A stretch of 64,000 bases of DNA from Crocosphaera watsonii WH 8501 (GTDB taxonomy: Bacteria; Cyanobacteriota; Cyanobacteriia; Cyanobacteriales; Microcystaceae): assembly GCF_000167195.1 (NCBI RefSeq), contig NZ_AADV02000001.1, forward strand, positions 62,001 to 126,000, in the 5' to 3' direction. Below the pieces are notes generated by a model, which had not been told where the DNA came from, did not search any database, and was given only the letters and a program-made list of their open reading frames with translations. Numbering within the stretch: position 1 is the first letter of the stretch; every line of letters begins with the position of its first letter. This document shows, piece by piece, positions 46,857 to 55,527 of this stretch. The position numbers and the translations under genes were made by a program.

Positions 46857-47069
46857 TTATGTTTGCGTAACTTCTTTTTCTGATTCAGCAATTAAGGTGA
46901 AACCTTCGGCGGCAAAGTTTTCTTCAGCACTTAAACCTTGAATAAGTCCAGGGATGGCCCTACCTGTCACGGTAAAGGCAAAAGTTGAACTAGGAAATAC
47001 AGAAGCCATCAACCCTACGCTAACGGCGAAAAGTGAAGACTTGATTAAATGGGATGTAGATAATTTCAT
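46857..47069 (-). CDS. Small exported hypothetical protein
   Basis: 70 residues from ATG 47069 (MKLSTSHLIKSSLFAVSVGL), with a signal peptide ending near FAFT. An in-frame start at 47102 adds 11 residues ahead of the signal and seems less likely. The short mature part (GRAIPGLIQGLSAEENFAAE) is not recognised. Confidence 0.45.
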   Translation of the reverse strand: MKLSTSHLIKSSLFAVSVGLMASVFPSSTFAFTVTGRAIPGLIQGLSAEENFAAEGFTLIAESEKEVTQT

Positions 47070-47138
47070 GATACTAAAAATAATTGATAAATAAACGCTC
47101 AAATTATAGCAGTTTTAAACATCTTTTTAGGAAGATTG

Positions 47139-47268
47139 TTATATGGCGTTTCTCGCAACGAGTGAGGTACACCTAACATCTAACTCGGAACTCCGAACTC
47201 CGAACTCCGAACTCCGAACTCCTAAAACTAGAAAACTGTGTACCTCACAAGTATGAGAATTGCTATAA
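47139..47268. repeat. MITE-like repeat carrying five heptamers
   Basis: Outer inverted ends (TTATA..GTGAGGTACAC left, GTGTACCTCAC..TATAA right, imperfect apart from the inner 11 bp) enclose five tandem copies of GAACTCC at 47188-47222. Heptameric short tandem repeats are known from cyanobacteria. The outer TATAGCAATTCTCA motif also resembles the ends of the 18111 repeat. No ORF. Confidence 0.65.
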
Positions 47269-47297
47269 TGTGCATTGTGCTTTTCTATTTTGTCTAA

Positions 47298-48359
47298 ATG
47301 ATTAAAGGTTATCAAAGTCGATTACTCTTAATAATAGTTACTATCATAACTGGAATTATTACCCTGGTTTCCCCTGCGTTATCCGTTCCAGAATCTTGTG
47401 TTTATCATCCAGAAGTATATCAAGGAGTTAACTTATCTAACTTAAGTGATGAATTAGAAAATACAGGATTGTTAGGGGAAATTCATGGTACAGTTCCTGA
47501 AGAAAATATCTTTGTTTTTGCAGTTCGTGATCCTGATAACTTTTTTGACTTTCAACACTTTTCTGTCATTCCTGGTAATAAGCAAACTCAGGAAACTTTA
47601 AAGCAAGTTGGGAGACATGATCAAGTTTGTTTACAAGGAAAATTAATTAAAAATCCTAGTCCTCAACCCCATATTGTTGTTCAGTCTGCTGTTGTCACGG
47701 AATCTTGGCAAGGGTTAGCAGGATATAAAGGTTATGAGTATCAAGCGGATATCCCCGAAGAATTAAAGTATAGAAATCATGCTATTTTCAAGGTTCACTT
47801 TGTCAATAATGAGGGTAAAATTTTAGTTGTAGAATATAAAGATAAAGTATTACCTATTTATGTTAAAAATATAGAACTTACTAAAGATTTATATCGAGGA
47901 TATTTAATTGATCTGAGTTACAAGATACAACCCTGGCCAGGATATCCCACCCATTTAAACTTAACTTTAAATACTGAAAATCCTCTTAAAACCGTGGATA
48001 GATTAGTTGACAAACACAATATAGACACAAAATTAACCGGAAAATTAGTCAAATTTCCTCAAAGTCCACAAATTCAATTTGATGTTTATGCTATAGAAGT
48101 CATTACTGAAGGATTACCACGTTATTATACTTTAGTTAATTTTGAAGATATAAAAGAATTTGAGACCATTAGAGAAAAGTTAGCTAATATTTGGAACAGT
48201 AACTTAAGTACAGTTGAATCTGGTCGTAACTTTTTAATTAATCCTAACATAATGATGGAGGCACAGGGTAAAATTAATGTTGTTTCTCCCCAACAAGCTA
48301 ACCCTCAAATTCTTCTAGAAAATGCTAATAAAATTCAACAATTATCGATGGTAAACTGA
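47298..48359 (+). CDS. Secreted/anchored hypothetical protein
   Basis: A 353-residue protein with an N-terminal hydrophobic segment (RLLLIIVTIITGIITLVSPA) that is likely a signal peptide or anchor. Two similar stretches, HDQVCLQGKLIKNPSPQPHI and IDTKLTGKLVKFPQSPQIQF, occur about 150 residues apart and suggest a duplicated beta-barrel (OB-like) domain. No catalytic motif seen. The rest is beta-rich. Unassigned. Confidence 0.6.
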   Translation: MIKGYQSRLLLIIVTIITGIITLVSPALSVPESCVYHPEVYQGVNLSNLSDELENTGLLGEIHGTVPEENIFVFAVRDPDNFFDFQHFSVIPGNKQTQETLKQVGRHDQVCLQGKLIKNPSPQPHIVVQSAVVTESWQGLAGYKGYEYQADIPEELKYRNHAIFKVHFVNNEGKILVVEYKDKVLPIYVKNIELTKDLYRGYLIDLSYKIQPWPGYPTHLNLTLNTENPLKTVDRLVDKHNIDTKLTGKLVKFPQSPQIQFDVYAIEVITEGLPRYYTLVNFEDIKEFETIREKLANIWNSNLSTVESGRNFLINPNIMMEAQGKINVVSPQQANPQILLENANKIQQLSMVN

Positions 48360-48370
48360 AGTCATTTCTT

Positions 48371-49267
48371 CTAGTTTAAATAATTAGCAATTTTTTGGAG
48401 CATATACAAACCACCCAAGGAGTTTCCTTGTGCATCCAGGGGAGGACTATAACAGGCGATCGCTCCCTCTTTGGGTACTATAGATAGTATAGCACCACTC
48501 ACCCCTGATTTACTGGGAAATCCAATCTTTTTAGCAAAGTTTTCTGATGCTTCATAGAGTCCACAAGTAGTCATTATTTCTGTGACAATTGAGACATTTT
48601 TTGAGGATATATTCGGGGAATTAACTAATAATAATCCTAACTTAGCTAAATCAATAATTGTTGCAGAAAGACAGCAAATTTTGTTATAAGTATCTAAGGT
48701 TATTTCTGGCTCTTTTAGATGTTTTCTTTGGGTTAAGTTATCAATGATAGATTGATTACGAAGATTGGGTAAAGACTCAACGGATTTTAACATTAATTTG
48801 TCTAAAAATAGATTAGCGTTACTTTGTTTGTTTAACCATTCTTGTAAGTTATTTAATCTGGTATGACTGTCCTTTCCAGGGAGTAAAGAAGCTAGGGTTA
48901 ATGCACCACTATTGATCATAGGATTCCGAGGAAATCCCTGATCTAATTGTAATTGATCTAGAGAATTAAAAGGATAATTAGAGTGTTCAGATCCCACTTT
49001 AGTAAAAATAAAATTATCTCCTAACTCTGATAATAAATAAAGTAACAAAAAAGGTTTAATGATACTCATCAAAGAAAAAGTAATTTTACTATCTCCTTGA
49101 GTTAAAAAAATATTATTTTTAGTAACAACACAAATAAATAATAAACTAGAATCAGTTCGTTGTAATAGAGGAATATAATCGGCTAATTTTCCTTTTTTTG
49201 CTTCTTGAGAAGCTTCCATTAACCAGTTAGATAATTGTGCTGAAGACAGAGAAGATAATTGTTTCAT
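48371..49267 (-). CDS. glsA: Glutaminase
   Basis: A 298-residue member of the beta-lactamase-like glutaminase family, which turns glutamine into glutamate and ammonia. The Ser-x-x-Lys pair is in FSLMSIIKPFLLL; further motifs are NPMINSGALTLASLL and KSGVSGAILSIVPKEGAIAC followed by PPLDAQGNSLGG. Length matches the family. It converges on the unknown gene at 48359, with 11 bases between the stops. Confidence 0.88.
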   Translation of the reverse strand: MKQLSSLSSAQLSNWLMEASQEAKKGKLADYIPLLQRTDSSLLFICVVTKNNIFLTQGDSKITFSLMSIIKPFLLLYLLSELGDNFIFTKVGSEHSNYPFNSLDQLQLDQGFPRNPMINSGALTLASLLPGKDSHTRLNNLQEWLNKQSNANLFLDKLMLKSVESLPNLRNQSIIDNLTQRKHLKEPEITLDTYNKICCLSATIIDLAKLGLLLVNSPNISSKNVSIVTEIMTTCGLYEASENFAKKIGFPSKSGVSGAILSIVPKEGAIACYSPPLDAQGNSLGGLYMLQKIANYLN

Positions 49268-49325
49268 TTTTAGACTATTGTTAATGATATTATAGTTTTA
49301 GCAAAATATTGGTAAAAATTATAAA

Positions 49326-50909
49326 CTATGATAAATTAAAAATTTGACTTAATCTTTTACGAATCCAAACAACAGGATTTTTCAGATATTCATCATCAAT
49401 TAAACCCATTTCTTTCAAACTATTTTGATGTTCTTCTAAAGCTTCTTGACGTTTTACTAATTCTGTGGCGATTTCTTTTTCTAAATAAGGATATTGATCA
49501 AGAAGATTTTGAAAACAAGTTTTTCCTAGTAAAAATAACTGGGTATCTTCTGATGCGCTCATAGTAGTAGGATAGGGAATTTCTAATAGTAAAGGTAACT
49601 CTCCGAAATAATCTCCTTGATTAAAAGTAAATAAAAGACGACTAACTTTTTTAGTTTCATAAATAGCTTGTATTTGTCCCAATAAAACAATACAAAAATG
49701 ACTATCATATTCTCCTCTGTTAATGAAGATTTCATCTTTTTTGAGATGACGACGACTACCTGCTTCAATTAACTTTCTTAATTCTAGTTCGTCTAAATGT
49801 TGAAAACAGGGAAAACTTTTCAAGGAATCTTTCAATGTTATATGGTGAGAAATAGGAGATTTATCAGGTATATTTTGCAGGGTATTTAACTGTAATGATT
49901 CAACATTTTTAACCCATAATTCCCGTTGAGGAAAAGGAATAGAGATACCACCTTGACGAAATTTATATTCAATAATAAAGTTGAGAGAACTTTTAATAAA
50001 CTTGCGATTTTCAATATTAGCAACCCAAACCCATAACTCAAAAATTAAAGCGTTATCTCCATACTCAACAAAGACAACTTTTGGAGAGGGATTGGGTAAT
50101 ACTTCTTGTTCTAAAAAAGCTGCTTCTAATAATAATTCTGTTACCAATAATAAGTCACTATTGTAAGCAACCCCAATAGATATTTCTATTCTTCCCTGAC
50201 AGTTTTCATAGTTCCAATTTTCTACTGGTTGACTGGTTAAATCTGTGTTAGGAATCACTAATTGAGATCCTTCAAATGTTTTAATAACTGTTGATCTTAA
50301 TGATATTTCTTGAATATATCCCAAGTGACCTTGAAATTCAATTAAATCTCCAACTTTTAACTTACTTTCTCCCAATAAAGTTAACCCACTGACAAGATTT
50401 CTAGTAATTTCTTGTAAACCAAACCCAATACCAACCCCTAACCCTGATGTATGTTTGGGAATATAAACAAAGCGAATTCGATGAGATTCATCTGATAAAA
50501 AATCTGCTCTGCTCTCCATAGATTGCAAAATCCCCTCCTTTCCTTTTCTCCCCAAATCAATAGTAATTCCACAGCTTTCTGCTACTAATTTGACTAAGCT
50601 TTCCGATTTATGAGTGTTGAGTTTATCTACAATAAAAATCCATTCTGCTTTTTCATCAATCTTAATCGTTCTCTGGATATGTTCAGAAAAATCTTGTTCT
50701 GTTCTTGTCGGTCCAATAGAGGGACTAACAACTTTTCCTCTTGCCACATCCCAGTTCGCAATCAAGCTTAAAGTTCCGTGTCTTTCATATTCAAATTCGA
50801 TTTTTTCTACTTGTTTAGGCTTGATTCTTTTGTTCGGAAATAATCTCTCAAGAGCTTGAATCCCTGTCATTTCATCTGTACTAATTAAATGAATTCCTTG
50901 TTCTAACAA
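49326..50909 (-). pseudogene. Chimera: IS630 orfB (copy D) fused in frame to an MscS channel with cyclic-nucleotide-binding domain
   Basis: Codons 1 to about 154 are IS630 orfB up to YIPKHTS; from about 50447 the frame continues as a different protein. That part begins GLGVGIGFGLQEITRNLVSG, the pore-helix/beta-domain junction of MscS channels (VGDLIEFQGHLGYIQEISLR, then STVIKTFEGSQLVIPNTDL), and ends with a cNMP-binding domain (RHLKKDEIFINRGEYDSHFC, FGELPLLLEIPYPTTM). Such MscS-cNMP proteins are known as cyclic-nucleotide-gated channels (bCNG). The membrane-spanning N-terminus is lost, so no channel can form, but the cytoplasmic part is intact and in frame. Confidence 0.85.
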
Positions 50910-51617
50910 AGTTTTAGCTTCTTGATGAAGTTCACAGATATATTTGACTTGCTTTTTAAATTTTAAGGGATCATCAATTTTGGCATTTAACCAGTAACGA
51001 ACGAGATGTGGTTGTAATGTCGCTTCTTTTTAAAAAACGCCCCACACTACGGGGGGAAATCTTTTCGACAATTCCTCTTTTTATGGCTTCATCCGCCAAC
51101 TCTGAAGGTGTCCAATGGCTCACTGGTCTGTCTGATTTTTCACATTCTTCACAAGCGATCTCTACAATCTGGACTACTTGTTCGACCGTAAAGGATTTTG
51201 TTGTTCCAGGTCTTGGGCGATCGCTTAAAATTCCTTTGATCAAGACCATTAATGCTTTCTCCGTTACCTGTTGTTCTTCGGCGGCACTCAGTTTTTCTCT
51301 CTCCTCAAACCATCGCGATCGCCACTGACGCACCTGTACTCGGTCTAATTCTAATCTTCGACTAATCGAACTATTGCTCTCTCCTGATGCTGCGGCTAAG
51401 ATTAGCTTGGCTCGTCTAACAAGGCGATAGGGGTTTGTTGTCCCTCTCACTATTTGTTGGAGTACTGTTTTCTGTAGGTTGGAGAGGTTAATTGGCAATG
51501 CTTTTATCATGGACATCAACTTCGAGATTCTTCCGTTAGTTTCATTGAAACACATTGTCGTGGCTAGTCACGAAAGTTTCTGTAAAAATCTGGTGGATTA
51601 CTTTCGCCAAGCTGCAC
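50448..51617 (-). mobile_element. IS630-type element, copy D (3' truncated)
   Basis: The left terminal repeat is intact (ends at 51617, followed by TA at 51618-51619), but the right 200 bp are missing. The break is at CATACATC near 50450, joined to the channel gene. Confidence 0.88.
50974..51555 (-). CDS. IS630-type transposase orfA (copy D)
   Basis: The HTH half, protein-identical to copies A and C. The T6A5 shift site is at 51027-51037 (minus strand). The matching orfB is the truncated chimera at 49326..50909. Confidence 0.8.
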   Translation of the reverse strand: MCFNETNGRISKLMSMIKALPINLSNLQKTVLQQIVRGTTNPYRLVRRAKLILAAASGESNSSISRRLELDRVQVRQWRSRWFEEREKLSAAEEQQVTEKALMVLIKGILSDRPRPGTTKSFTVEQVVQIVEIACEECEKSDRPVSHWTPSELADEAIKRGIVEKISPRSVGRFLKRSDITTTSRSLLVKCQN

Positions 51618-51619
51618 TA

Positions 51620-51822
51620 GTTTACAGGACTTTCCCATAGAAACCGAAAATACCCCCGAAAATCTAGAAATAGAATTTCCTCAAGGGGTTAAATATACTA
51701 TCACCACTGCTATTAGCGATCGCCCCTCGTCAGAGTTATTACAAGACTTTGCTCGTAGTGGTGCGGCCGGCCTTGTCAATCGTATTAGAACCCTGGAAAA
51801 TAAAGGAGTGCTTAAACCATGA
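51620..51822 (+). pseudogene. pilN: PilN-like C-terminal fragment
   Basis: A frame enters from IS630 copy D and reads LQDFPIETENTPENLEIEFP..KYTITTAISDRPSSELLQDF..LVNRIRTLENKGVLKP to TGA 51820-51822. The ATGA overlap with pilO is the usual pilN-pilO arrangement, and the text resembles the end of cyanobacterial PilN, an inner-membrane type IV pilus assembly protein. The larger N-terminal part is missing. Confidence 0.7.
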
Positions 51823-52490
51823 CCTTTTCAGAAGAATTTAATTCAACAGAAACCGATACCGATTTTGAGGAACTTGGTAGTAGTTATCCCACTGCATTCG
51901 GCATTACTTTCACCCCACGAATCATTGGGGCTTGTTTAGGAGTATTGGGATTGGTGGGGTCGATATATGTTGGCTTAAGTTTTGTTAAGCCGGCTTACGA
52001 TAACTATAATGAACTCAAAGCCACCGAAGCTCAAAAACAGGGAGAACTGGCACAGCAAGAATCAGGGGAACTCAGCAAAAAAATGTTAGAAGCTGAGCAA
52101 AAATTGAGGCAGTCAGAATCCCTAAGACGTGACGTATTATCCTTGTTTTCTAGCGAGGAAAGCTTGAAAACCATACTACTTGATATTAATCAAGTGGTAG
52201 AAAAACACCAAGCAGAATTAGTTAGTTTTAAACCTAATGGAACTATAACAGTGGTGAGAGATAGTTCTTTAGGAGAAGGGGTGAATGATCGCCTAAAACG
52301 TCAGAAATTTGACCTAACCATTAGAGGAAACTTTGGTTCAACCCAGAGTATTCTTAGAGACTTAGAGCGACTGCAACCCTTATTAGTGATTACGGGATTA
52401 AACTCCAAATTGGTTAAGGAAGGCTTTACCGTTGAGATTCTAGAAATTAGGCAAGAAGGAGGGCAAACAGTTGCTACAGGACAAGATTAG
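51819..52490 (+). CDS. pilO: PilO-like type IV pilus assembly protein
   Basis: A 223-residue protein: an acidic cytoplasmic N-terminus, one membrane helix (about 37-55, IGACLGVLGLVGSIYVGLSF), a periplasmic coiled coil (about 65-110, AQKQGELAQQESGELSKKML) and a ferredoxin-like C-terminal domain (FDLTIRGNFGSTQSILRDLE). This is the PilO plan. PilO normally pairs with PilN in the alignment complex linking PilM to PilQ. Here pilN is cut upstream, and instead of pilQ a group II intron tail follows immediately, so the operon is dismantled. Confidence 0.8.
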   Translation: MTFSEEFNSTETDTDFEELGSSYPTAFGITFTPRIIGACLGVLGLVGSIYVGLSFVKPAYDNYNELKATEAQKQGELAQQESGELSKKMLEAEQKLRQSESLRRDVLSLFSSEESLKTILLDINQVVEKHQAELVSFKPNGTITVVRDSSLGEGVNDRLKRQKFDLTIRGNFGSTQSILRDLERLQPLLVITGLNSKLVKEGFTVEILEIRQEGGQTVATGQD

Positions 52491-52738
52491 GGGTCGAAAA
52501 GGTAATCACTTACCTCTCCTCCCAGTCCGAAGCGTACGTGAGACTTTCACCTCATACGGCTCTCGGCAATTAGTCCCTTGTCATGGGTACTGTTAATACG
52601 TCGTCTTTCCATTCATAGCCATTATCTAGCCAATCATAGAGATAATCATTTTTGCTTTTGACATCATGACAGTGACGATGTAGAGCTTGTAGATTGTTGA
52701 ACTCATCCTTTCCACCTTTCGATTTAGGGATAATTAGA
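52491..52738 (-). mobile_element. Group II intron 3' remnant (HNH end of the intron protein and domain V)
   Basis: On the minus strand, 52570..52738 encodes LIIPKSKGGKDEFNNLQALH then RHCHDVKSKND, the HNH endonuclease end of a group II intron reverse transcriptase, ending at TAA 52570. Past it, 52527-52566 holds a domain V-like hairpin (GAGCCGTATGAGGTGAAAGT, then CTCACGTACG). A domain VI-like stem (AGGTAA/TTACCT) and the 3' end follow at about 52491, adjoining the pilO stop. The 5' two-thirds, including all reverse transcriptase domains, is removed by the IS701-like element. Confidence 0.8.
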
Positions 52739-53866
52739 AGTTTCGCATTGACAGAAAATAAAAATTATGCTGTCAAAGAATTAGTGGGAGATAATTGTTC
52801 TAAAATAAACTCCCGTGCCACTTTTAAAGAAAGCTCTCTTTGGAGAGAATACCAAGACTCTATAGTTGCTTTAATTCTCATCAGTTCCAATTGACAAAAT
52901 GCTCTTAAAGAACAGAAAATATGAGTAACAATAGCTTTTGTCGTTCTTACTTGAAACTTAGATAATCCACACAATTGTTTTAAAGCTCTATGATAGCATT
53001 CTATTCCCCAATGAATAGTTTGTAACTCTCTAAAATCATCGCGCTTCCAATCCATAAGTTTAGATTCATCATATAGAAAAGTAGCATAATAACGACAACT
53101 TCCGTGTTTAAAAGTCCTCTTAAATATTTTTACTTTTCCGAATTCTTTGATAATTACTATCAATCCATTATTAGGAATTTCCAACTCCTCTACTCTTTGA
53201 TATTTACCTCCTTCTACTTTTACTTGTCTATTTTTGGCTATTCCTACTTGAAAATCCAGTTCTTTATCTCTAAAAAATCTTAAATTCTCTTTAGAAGAAT
53301 ACCAACAGTCTGTCGTTATAGTAGAAGGTTTTACCCCCCACTTGATTACTTCTACGATCATCTCTCTTAAGTAATCATTTTTTGTTTTATTATCTAGAGG
53401 ATCATAAAGGCGATAATTAATAGGCATTGATTTTCCATCATAGTCAGTATAATACAAAGTAATTAAGTTAATTCCTTTGATGGCTTTTTGATGTTTTCCT
53501 GACCAATAATAGTTGATTAAATGAGCTTTTCCTACTTGAGAGTAGTGTTTTTCAATAACGGTATCATCCCCACTTAACACTCCTCCAATCAAATTAAGGT
53601 TTCCTTGAACTTCTCTAAATAAATCTATTGGTTCATATTGCTCTCTTAGTAAGAATCTATTGGTGCTATGACGAGAAATTTCTAAAATCTCAGCTAAACG
53701 GCAGCAACCTGTGTATTTTGGCTCTGAGAGCAAGAAGTATGTATATTGATCTAGATTACATTGGGCTGTTGATGGTTTACTCCGAAGTCTTATGATTTTT
53801 CTCCTTCATTAGCGATCACCTGAAAACATCATCTGCATATTTACGCTCTTTTGTCAATGCGAAACT
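52739..53866 (-). mobile_element. IS701-like element
   Basis: Perfect 15-bp terminal inverted repeats, AGTTTCGCATTGACA at 52739 and TGTCAATGCGAAACT ending 53866; length 1128 bp. No clear target duplication. The left side cuts the group II intron and the right side cuts IS630 fragment F, so it inserted into or recombined with existing mobile DNA. Confidence 0.85.
52765..53733 (-). CDS. IS701-like DDE transposase, start region doubtful
   Basis: 322 residues from TTG 53733. The DDE residues fit GGVLSGDDTVIEKHYS, TTDCWYSSKENLRFF and HWGIECYHRALKQLCG. The frame is open further upstream without ATG (KIIRLRSKPSTAQCNLDQYT); an ATG at about 53809 is one base out of frame, so a single-base insertion may have removed the normal start. 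Confidence 0.78.
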   Translation of the reverse strand: MLSEPKYTGCCRLAEILEISRHSTNRFLLREQYEPIDLFREVQGNLNLIGGVLSGDDTVIEKHYSQVGKAHLINYYWSGKHQKAIKGINLITLYYTDYDGKSMPINYRLYDPLDNKTKNDYLREMIVEVIKWGVKPSTITTDCWYSSKENLRFFRDKELDFQVGIAKNRQVKVEGGKYQRVEELEIPNNGLIVIIKEFGKVKIFKRTFKHGSCRYYATFLYDESKLMDWKRDDFRELQTIHWGIECYHRALKQLCGLSKFQVRTTKAIVTHIFCSLRAFCQLELMRIKATIESWYSLQRELSLKVAREFILEQLSPTNSLTA

Positions 53867-53869
53867 CCT

Positions 53870-53950
53870 AAGTTTCATTGAAACACATTGTCGTGGCTAG
53901 TCACGAAAGTTTCTGTAAAAATCTGGTGGATTACTTTCGCCAAGCTGCAC
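53870..53950 (-). mobile_element. IS630-type left end only, fragment F
   Basis: 81 bases identical to the left terminus of the IS630-type copies (AGTTTCATTGAAACAC inward to GCTGCAC at 53950), followed by TA at 53951-53952. No transposase sequence. It is a remnant left by the IS701-like element or by deletion. Confidence 0.88.
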
Positions 53951-54446
53951 TAGTACAGTTTTCAGAAGTGTCTATCACTTCTGTCTCACTTTTCCGCCCC
54001 CATTCATTAAGGGGTGATTTCTGGGTTAAAATCTCATAGACGGGTAACAATTCAGGGGGGCAAGGATTTTGCCGTTCAAAGTCTCCCATTGTCAATGGCT
54101 GATCTATGACGACTCGCAAGAACTCGATCCGAGCTTTCCAATAACGATCCGTGGCTGCGCTTAAGAATCGTTTTTTATCCTTGTTGGTGTGCGATCGCTC
54201 ATAATGCAAGTAGTAATCTTGGTAGACTCGTTTAGCAGATTGCGCTGATTTGACAATGTAGTTATGGTCTTTAAATGGATCGGCTTCCTTCCGTTCCCAA
54301 CATTTTTGGCATCTCCAAGCAAATAGTCCATACTTCCCCGTGCTAGGAACCCACTTATGATCACAAGCATCCTCATTTTCTAGATCATGTTGGGAGGTAT
54401 GGGTATGGGTAGGGATATTGAGTAGAGTTAATTGGTGGTTAGTCAT
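53931..54446 (-). pseudogene. Unknown accessory protein with cysteine motif, 3' end in IS630 fragment F
   Basis: From ATG 54446 (MTNHQLTLLNIPTHTH) the protein has a His-rich start and a zinc-ribbon-like ACDHKW..FAWRCQKCWERKEAD. It continues to the IS border near 53953, where the last residues (TSAAWRK) come from IS DNA. Several basic stretches (HTNKDKKRFLSAATDRYWKA) suggest DNA association. No family recognised. Its leader shares the 18-bp element with the 10097 gene. Confidence 0.5.
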
Positions 54447-54453
54447 GGTACTT

Positions 54454-54471
54454 TCATATTTTACTAGGGGT
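54454..54471 (-). promoter_or_regulatory. Shared 18-bp leader element ACCCCTAGTAAAATATGA
   Basis: On the minus strand this lies just before the ATG at 54446 and contains a mini-frame ATG AAA GTA CCA TGA overlapping that ATG. It differs at one base from the element at 10083-10100. Confidence 0.45.
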
Positions 54472-54633
54472 TATGGTGCGATCGCTCTGATTAAAAGAGG
54501 ACTGAAGCCCTTGTATATCAAGGTATTTTCTCTTGTCGCTCATTCTAGAGAAGAGATTGAGATGAGTGAATGAGAAGGAATGGTCATCTAAAAATCCTTA
54601 TATATCGTTAACTTTGATTAAGGAGTTACCTGA

Positions 54634-54820
54634 ATGAATAAAAGTAAAATTGGACAAAAGGATTACCCAAAAAGCGATAGAGGCCACCATCAAAGGTGAA
54701 CCCCTAGCAATCAAGAAACGGTTAGAAGTTCCCCTACCGAACAGGGAGCAATTTGAACAGCGTTGCAGAGATACTGGTTTGAACCCAAAAGACGAACTGG
54801 ACAAAATTCTAGGTAACTAG
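54634..54820 (+). pseudogene. Small unknown protein with one-base frameshift
   Basis: AAGGAG lies eight bases before ATG 54634 (MNKSK), but this frame dies quickly. Deleting one A from AAAATTGG near 54647 gives MNKSKLDKRITQKAIEATIK and continues to PKDELDKILGN, TAG 54818-54820, a 60-residue protein. The alternative is initiation at TTG 54650. The sequence is of the short antitoxin/DNA-binding type in size but has no family I can name. Its TAG stop is shared with the target site of IS630 copy E. Confidence 0.5.
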
Positions 54821-54881
54821 TGCAGCTTGGCGAAAGTAATCCACCAGATTTTTACAGAAACTTTCGTGACTAGCCACGACA

Positions 54882-55463
54882 ATGTGTTTCAATGAAACTA
54901 ACGGAAGAATCTCGAAGTTGATGTCCATGATAAAAGCATTGCCAATTAACCTCTCCAACCTACAGAAAACAGTACTCCAACAAATAGTGAGAGGGACAAC
55001 AAACCCCTATCGCCTTGTTAGACGAGCCAAGCTAATCTTAGCCGCAGCATCAGGAGAGAGCAATAGTTCGATTAGTCGAAGATTAGAATTAGACCGAGTA
55101 CAAGTGCGTCAGTGGCGATCGCGATGGTTTGAGGAGAGAGAAAAACTGAGTGCCGCCGAAGAACAACAGGTAACGGAGAAAGCATTAATGGTCTTGATCA
55201 AAGGAATTTTAAGCGATCGCCCAAGACCTGGAACAACAAAATCCTTTACGGTCGAACAAGTAGTCCAGATTGTAGCGATCGCTTGTGAAGAATGTGAAAA
55301 ATCAGACAGACCAGTGAGCCATTGGACACCTTCAGAGTTGGCGGATGAAGCCATAAAAAGAGGAATTGTCGAAAAGATTTCCCCCCGTAGTGTGGGGCGT
55401 TTTTTAAAAAGAAGCGACATTACAACCACATCTCGTTCGTTACTGGTTAAATGCCAAAATTGA
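54882..55463 (+). CDS. IS630-type transposase orfA (copy E)
   Basis: The HTH half; differs from the others by one substitution (VQIVAIACEEC against VQIVEIACEEC), and that base change creates a GCGATCGC octamer. T6A5 shift site at 55400-55410. Confidence 0.83.
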   Translation: MCFNETNGRISKLMSMIKALPINLSNLQKTVLQQIVRGTTNPYRLVRRAKLILAAASGESNSSISRRLELDRVQVRQWRSRWFEEREKLSAAEEQQVTEKALMVLIKGILSDRPRPGTTKSFTVEQVVQIVAIACEECEKSDRPVSHWTPSELADEAIKRGIVEKISPRSVGRFLKRSDITTTSRSLLVKCQN

Positions 55464-55527
55464 TGATCCCTTAAAATTTAAAAAGCAAGTCAAATATATC
55501 TGTGAACTTCATCAAGAAGCTAAAACT

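Noticed and set aside
47188-47222. CRISPR-like array
   Set aside because: The unit is seven bases with no spacers; it is a short tandem repeat. No other array or cas gene was seen.
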